Below, piece after piece: positions 6,196-7,789 of a DNA stretch of 7,789 bases. The notes beneath the pieces were generated by a model that saw only the letters and a program-made list of their open reading frames with translations, ran no database searches and was not told the DNA's origin. Position numbers and translations under genes: made by a program. Source of the DNA: an uncultured Eubacteriales bacterium (GTDB lineage Bacteria > Bacillota > Clostridia > Monoglobales > Monoglobaceae); NCBI GenBank assembly GCA_900542675.1, contig UQOT01000087.1:1-7789 (forward strand), given 5' to 3'. How positions within the stretch are numbered: the stretch's first letter is position 1; each line of letters starts with the position of its first letter.

Positions 6196-6214
6196 TTTTA
6201 TTTGCAGGCTTTCT

Positions 6215-7084
6215 TTAATGCGCGTTAAGTATTGATCTGCTTATGCTGCCTGTCTTAAACAAGGTAATACAAAGCACAACGGTATATGCCGCGATAGTAA
6301 ATATCGTTGTATGCAGATTGCTTGTAACGGTAAATCCATTCACAAGCACCGCGTATATTCCGACGCATACCATTATGAAAAATCCCTGCAAAGCGAGAGC
6401 GACAAGCCCGCGCAGATAGTTATTTCCTATTTGTCCCCATTCGCGATTTGTCATTGTCGCGAACGGGATAGCTCCAACGGAGCAGTACATATAAATCTCA
6501 ATCATTCTGCCGAATATTACGACGGTAATACATACCGACAGAATTTTCATACACAAACTTACCAAGGACGTTTCAAGTACGAGCAAAAACAACTCGCCGA
6601 TACCCATAGCTGACAGCGTTGTTTCTATATCGGTTAAGGTCGCAGATATATCAATATTGGTATTCGAGCCGATAACTCCGGCACTCTGGGTTACGATATG
6701 TTGCCCCAAATCGAACACTGCTATCGTTATATCAAAGGTATGCGTGACGATGTACACCGCCACGCAAGCCTTAAATATGTACTTGAAAAACATAAACGTG
6801 TCTATGTCGTGCATATTGTTCTTTTCCATTATCATCGTGATTAACTCATAGCAAAGTATGAACGTTATAATAAGTCCGGCAATCGGAACGATTACCGTAT
6901 CGGACAGACTGTGCAGCAGATTAAAAATACTGCTGTTCCAACCTTGTGGCGTCTGTCCGACGTCTGCGGCAATCGTGCCGACTTTTGTATTTACATCGTC
7001 AAACATTGTGCCGAGACTGCCCGTGATAAGAGAAATAAGAAATTCCTTGATAAATTCCGTAATTTTATCAAAAATCGCGCCCAT
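6215..7084 (-). CDS. TrbL/VirB6-like polytopic conjugation protein
   Basis: The 289 residues are mostly hydrophobic. An N-terminal amphipathic stretch (MGAIFDKITEFIKEFLISLI) is followed by about five or six membrane segments, at roughly 62-84, 99-122, 164-190, 196-212, 225-249 and 259-277. The loop TNREWGQIGNNYLRGLVALALQGF (212-235) and the end FKTGSISRSILNAH (276-289) are typical of the VirB6/TrbL-like protein of Clostridia conjugative elements. It should form part of the inner-membrane channel. The ATG start lies 3 nt after the Maff2 stop, with no clear own ribosome site, so translation is probably coupled. The C-terminus is the usual one for the family, so the IS110 insertion 12 bases beyond its stop has not damaged the protein. 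The IS does separate it from the downstream transfer genes. Confidence 0.88.
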   Translation of the reverse strand: MGAIFDKITEFIKEFLISLITGSLGTMFDDVNTKVGTIAADVGQTPQGWNSSIFNLLHSLSDTVIVPIAGLIITFILCYELITMIMEKNNMHDIDTFMFFKYIFKACVAVYIVTHTFDITIAVFDLGQHIVTQSAGVIGSNTNIDISATLTDIETTLSAMGIGELFLLVLETSLVSLCMKILSVCITVVIFGRMIEIYMYCSVGAIPFATMTNREWGQIGNNYLRGLVALALQGFFIMVCVGIYAVLVNGFTVTSNLHTTIFTIAAYTVVLCITLFKTGSISRSILNAH

Positions 7085-7087
7085 TTA

Positions 7088-7300
7088 TCAGAACAGGCCC
7101 GACAAGAGGGGTACAAGCGTTGTACCAATCAATACGACACCGCCGCCTGCCATAAGCTGCTTGATACCCTGACTTTTCGCGCCGGGATTGTCATTGCCAT
7201 AACCTTCCAACAGGTTGATGACGCCCCACACCGCAAGACCCGCGCCAAGCGCAATTACAAGTGTTTGCAGTACGTTGACTGCTTCTGAAAAAAACTGCAT
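7088..7300 (-). CDS. Maff2-family small membrane protein
   Basis: The 70-residue protein has two hydrophobic helices (about residues 9-30 and 50-69) joined by a Gly/Asn-rich loop EGYGNDNPGAKSQGIKQLMAGGG. The sequence and position match the Maff2 family, which lies between the coupling protein and the TrbL/VirB6-like protein in many Firmicutes conjugative elements. Size and topology recall VirB2 pilin-like subunits, but that role is inference. The start is ATG with GAGGAGG 13 nt upstream, a rather long spacing. The ribosome site overlaps the last codons of the coupling protein gene. Confidence 0.88.
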   Translation of the reverse strand: MQFFSEAVNVLQTLVIALGAGLAVWGVINLLEGYGNDNPGAKSQGIKQLMAGGGVVLIGTTLVPLLSGLF

Positions 7301-7309
7301 ATAAAGATT

Positions 7310-7789
7310 TTATCCTCCTCTTAAATCGTTTTCTGTTTTTGTTTGAGGCAATTCAATATCGTAATAATCGAATACCTCATCCGGCTTTACAACCGTTTTT
7401 CTTTTCTTCATATATCGTTCCATATCAAACTTGTTCCTTTCGTCATAATCGGCAAGGTATTTATATCTGGGGTGCGCCGTTATATCATATTTCTCCGATA
7501 GAAACGGCCGCACGCCCCTAAGCTGTAATATGCACTTGCCGCCGTCCATTACAGCCAATTCGTCCTGACTCATCAACTCCTTTCCAAGTTTTTGATAGTT
7601 CAAACCATAGGAATTTTGATTACTCCTTGTTTCGGAGGTATTAAAGGTATCAATCGTTTCTTTTCCGAGAGCTTCGGAAATTTCTTTGAGCGTTGATTTT
7701 TCCTTACCGCCGAGAAACAGAGTAGTATCGCAATTCCCCGTGATCGTATCGGCGTTGTCCTTATATATAGCTTTTAATTGGGACTGCGC
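7310..7789 (-). CDS. VirD4/TraG-type coupling protein, C-terminal 159 residues (cut by window edge)
   Basis: The frame is open from the window edge to TAA at 7312-7310. It begins inside the ATPase domain with QLKAIYKDNADTITGNCDTT followed by LFLGGKEKSTLKEISEALGK. This is the conserved C-terminal part of TraG/VirD4 coupling proteins (the 'NCDT..FLG' block followed by SEALGKET). MSQDELAVMDGGKCILQLRG continues the typical pattern, and the tail is charged (Lys/Asp/Glu-rich) and hydrophilic. The protein is a membrane-bound ATPase that brings the relaxosome to the channel. Walker A and B lie outside the window. A TTG at 7603 is internal and not the start. Maff2 starts 9 nt after its stop. Confidence 0.93.
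   Translation of the reverse strand, partial: AQSQLKAIYKDNADTITGNCDTTLFLGGKEKSTLKEISEALGKETIDTFNTSETRSNQNSYGLNYQKLGKELMSQDELAVMDGGKCILQLRGVRPFLSEKYDITAHPRYKYLADYDERNKFDMERYMKKRKTVVKPDEVFDYYDIELPQTKTENDLRGG
7314..7320 (-). promoter_or_regulatory. Ribosome binding site of Maff2 inside the T4CP gene end
   Basis: The minus strand reads GAGGAGG and at the same time encodes the final Arg-Gly-Gly of the coupling protein. The distance to the Maff2 ATG is 13 nt, longer than the optimum of about 7-9. Confidence 0.6.

Larger units (their letters stand above)
4660..6202 (+). mobile_element. IS110-family insertion sequence (ends approximate)
   Basis: The element is about 1.54 kb, in the normal range for IS110. 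It carries a single DEDD transposase gene, a long non-coding left end (about 220 bp) and a short non-coding right end (about 115 bp). As is usual for the family, I see neither terminal inverted repeats nor a target duplication that would fix the ends. The ends are placed where TTATT occurs on both sides (4655-4659 and 6198-6202), because joining there puts the TTGACT of the right end 18 bp from the TATAAT of the left end. That is the expected junction promoter of the circular form. Each end could be off by about 15 bases. It sits in the spacer between the TrbL-like and DUF3849-like genes and faces against the conjugation operon. Removing it leaves a spacer of about 86 bp. Confidence 0.7.

Noticed and set aside
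4655..6202. TTATT on both sides of the IS as a target-site duplication
   Set aside because: IS110 elements normally make no duplication beyond a short core. This AT-rich pentamer could be chance, and it is used only as an aid to place the ends.
6311..7288. Several plus-strand open frames (for example 6311-6613, 6858-7172 and 6911-7288)
   Set aside because: They are antisense to the TrbL-like and Maff2 genes and have no ribosome sites or family features.
1..7789. CRISPR array, tRNA, rRNA, oriT or attachment site
   Set aside because: I saw no regularly spaced repeats, no cloverleaf-like gene, no relaxase gene and no convincing nick-site repeat in the window.

Overview
The window is a piece of the conjugation (mating-pore) module of an integrative and conjugative element from a Firmicutes host, most likely a gut Clostridia member. 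The evidence is a minus-strand series of type IV secretion genes of the Gram-positive type (T4CP C-terminus, Maff2 protein, TrbL/VirB6-like protein, PrgI, VirB4), strong Shine-Dalgarno sites of the GGAGG type, TTG starts, and very tight packing with overlaps and translational coupling. The species and the exact element family cannot be fixed from the sequence alone.

Layout, in the direction of transcription (minus strand, right to left): the C-terminal part of a VirD4/TraG-type coupling protein (7789-7310); a small Maff2 membrane protein (7300-7088); a polytopic TrbL/VirB6-like protein (7084-6215); an inserted IS110-family element facing the other way (about 4660-6202, transposase 4880-6085); a DUF3849-like accessory protein (4585-3842); an MT-A70-type adenine methyltransferase (3837-3298); PrgI (3274-2894); the VirB4 ATPase (2922-499); and the N-terminal part of a C5-cytosine DNA methyltransferase (506-1, cut by the window edge).

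How it works together: VirB4 and the coupling protein are the energy and substrate-delivery parts, and PrgI, TrbL and Maff2 the membrane parts, of a conjugation channel. The two DNA methyltransferases and the DUF3849 protein are non-structural passengers placed inside and at the end of the transfer operon. No restriction endonuclease is visible, so the methyltransferases look solitary and may protect or mark transferred DNA (inference).

The most interesting part is the IS110 element. It has about 200 bases of structured non-coding DNA in front of the transposase, a perfect -10 box (TATAAT) near its left end and a TTGACT -35-like box near its right end. If the circular form is joined within the shared TTATT, these boxes come to lie 18 bp apart. 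This is the design known for IS110 bridge-RNA elements, and the candidate RNA can be folded by eye into a 5' stem-loop plus a large closed loop. Several short stretches in it match or complement the sequences at the insertion site, including a 9-base identity to the left flank.
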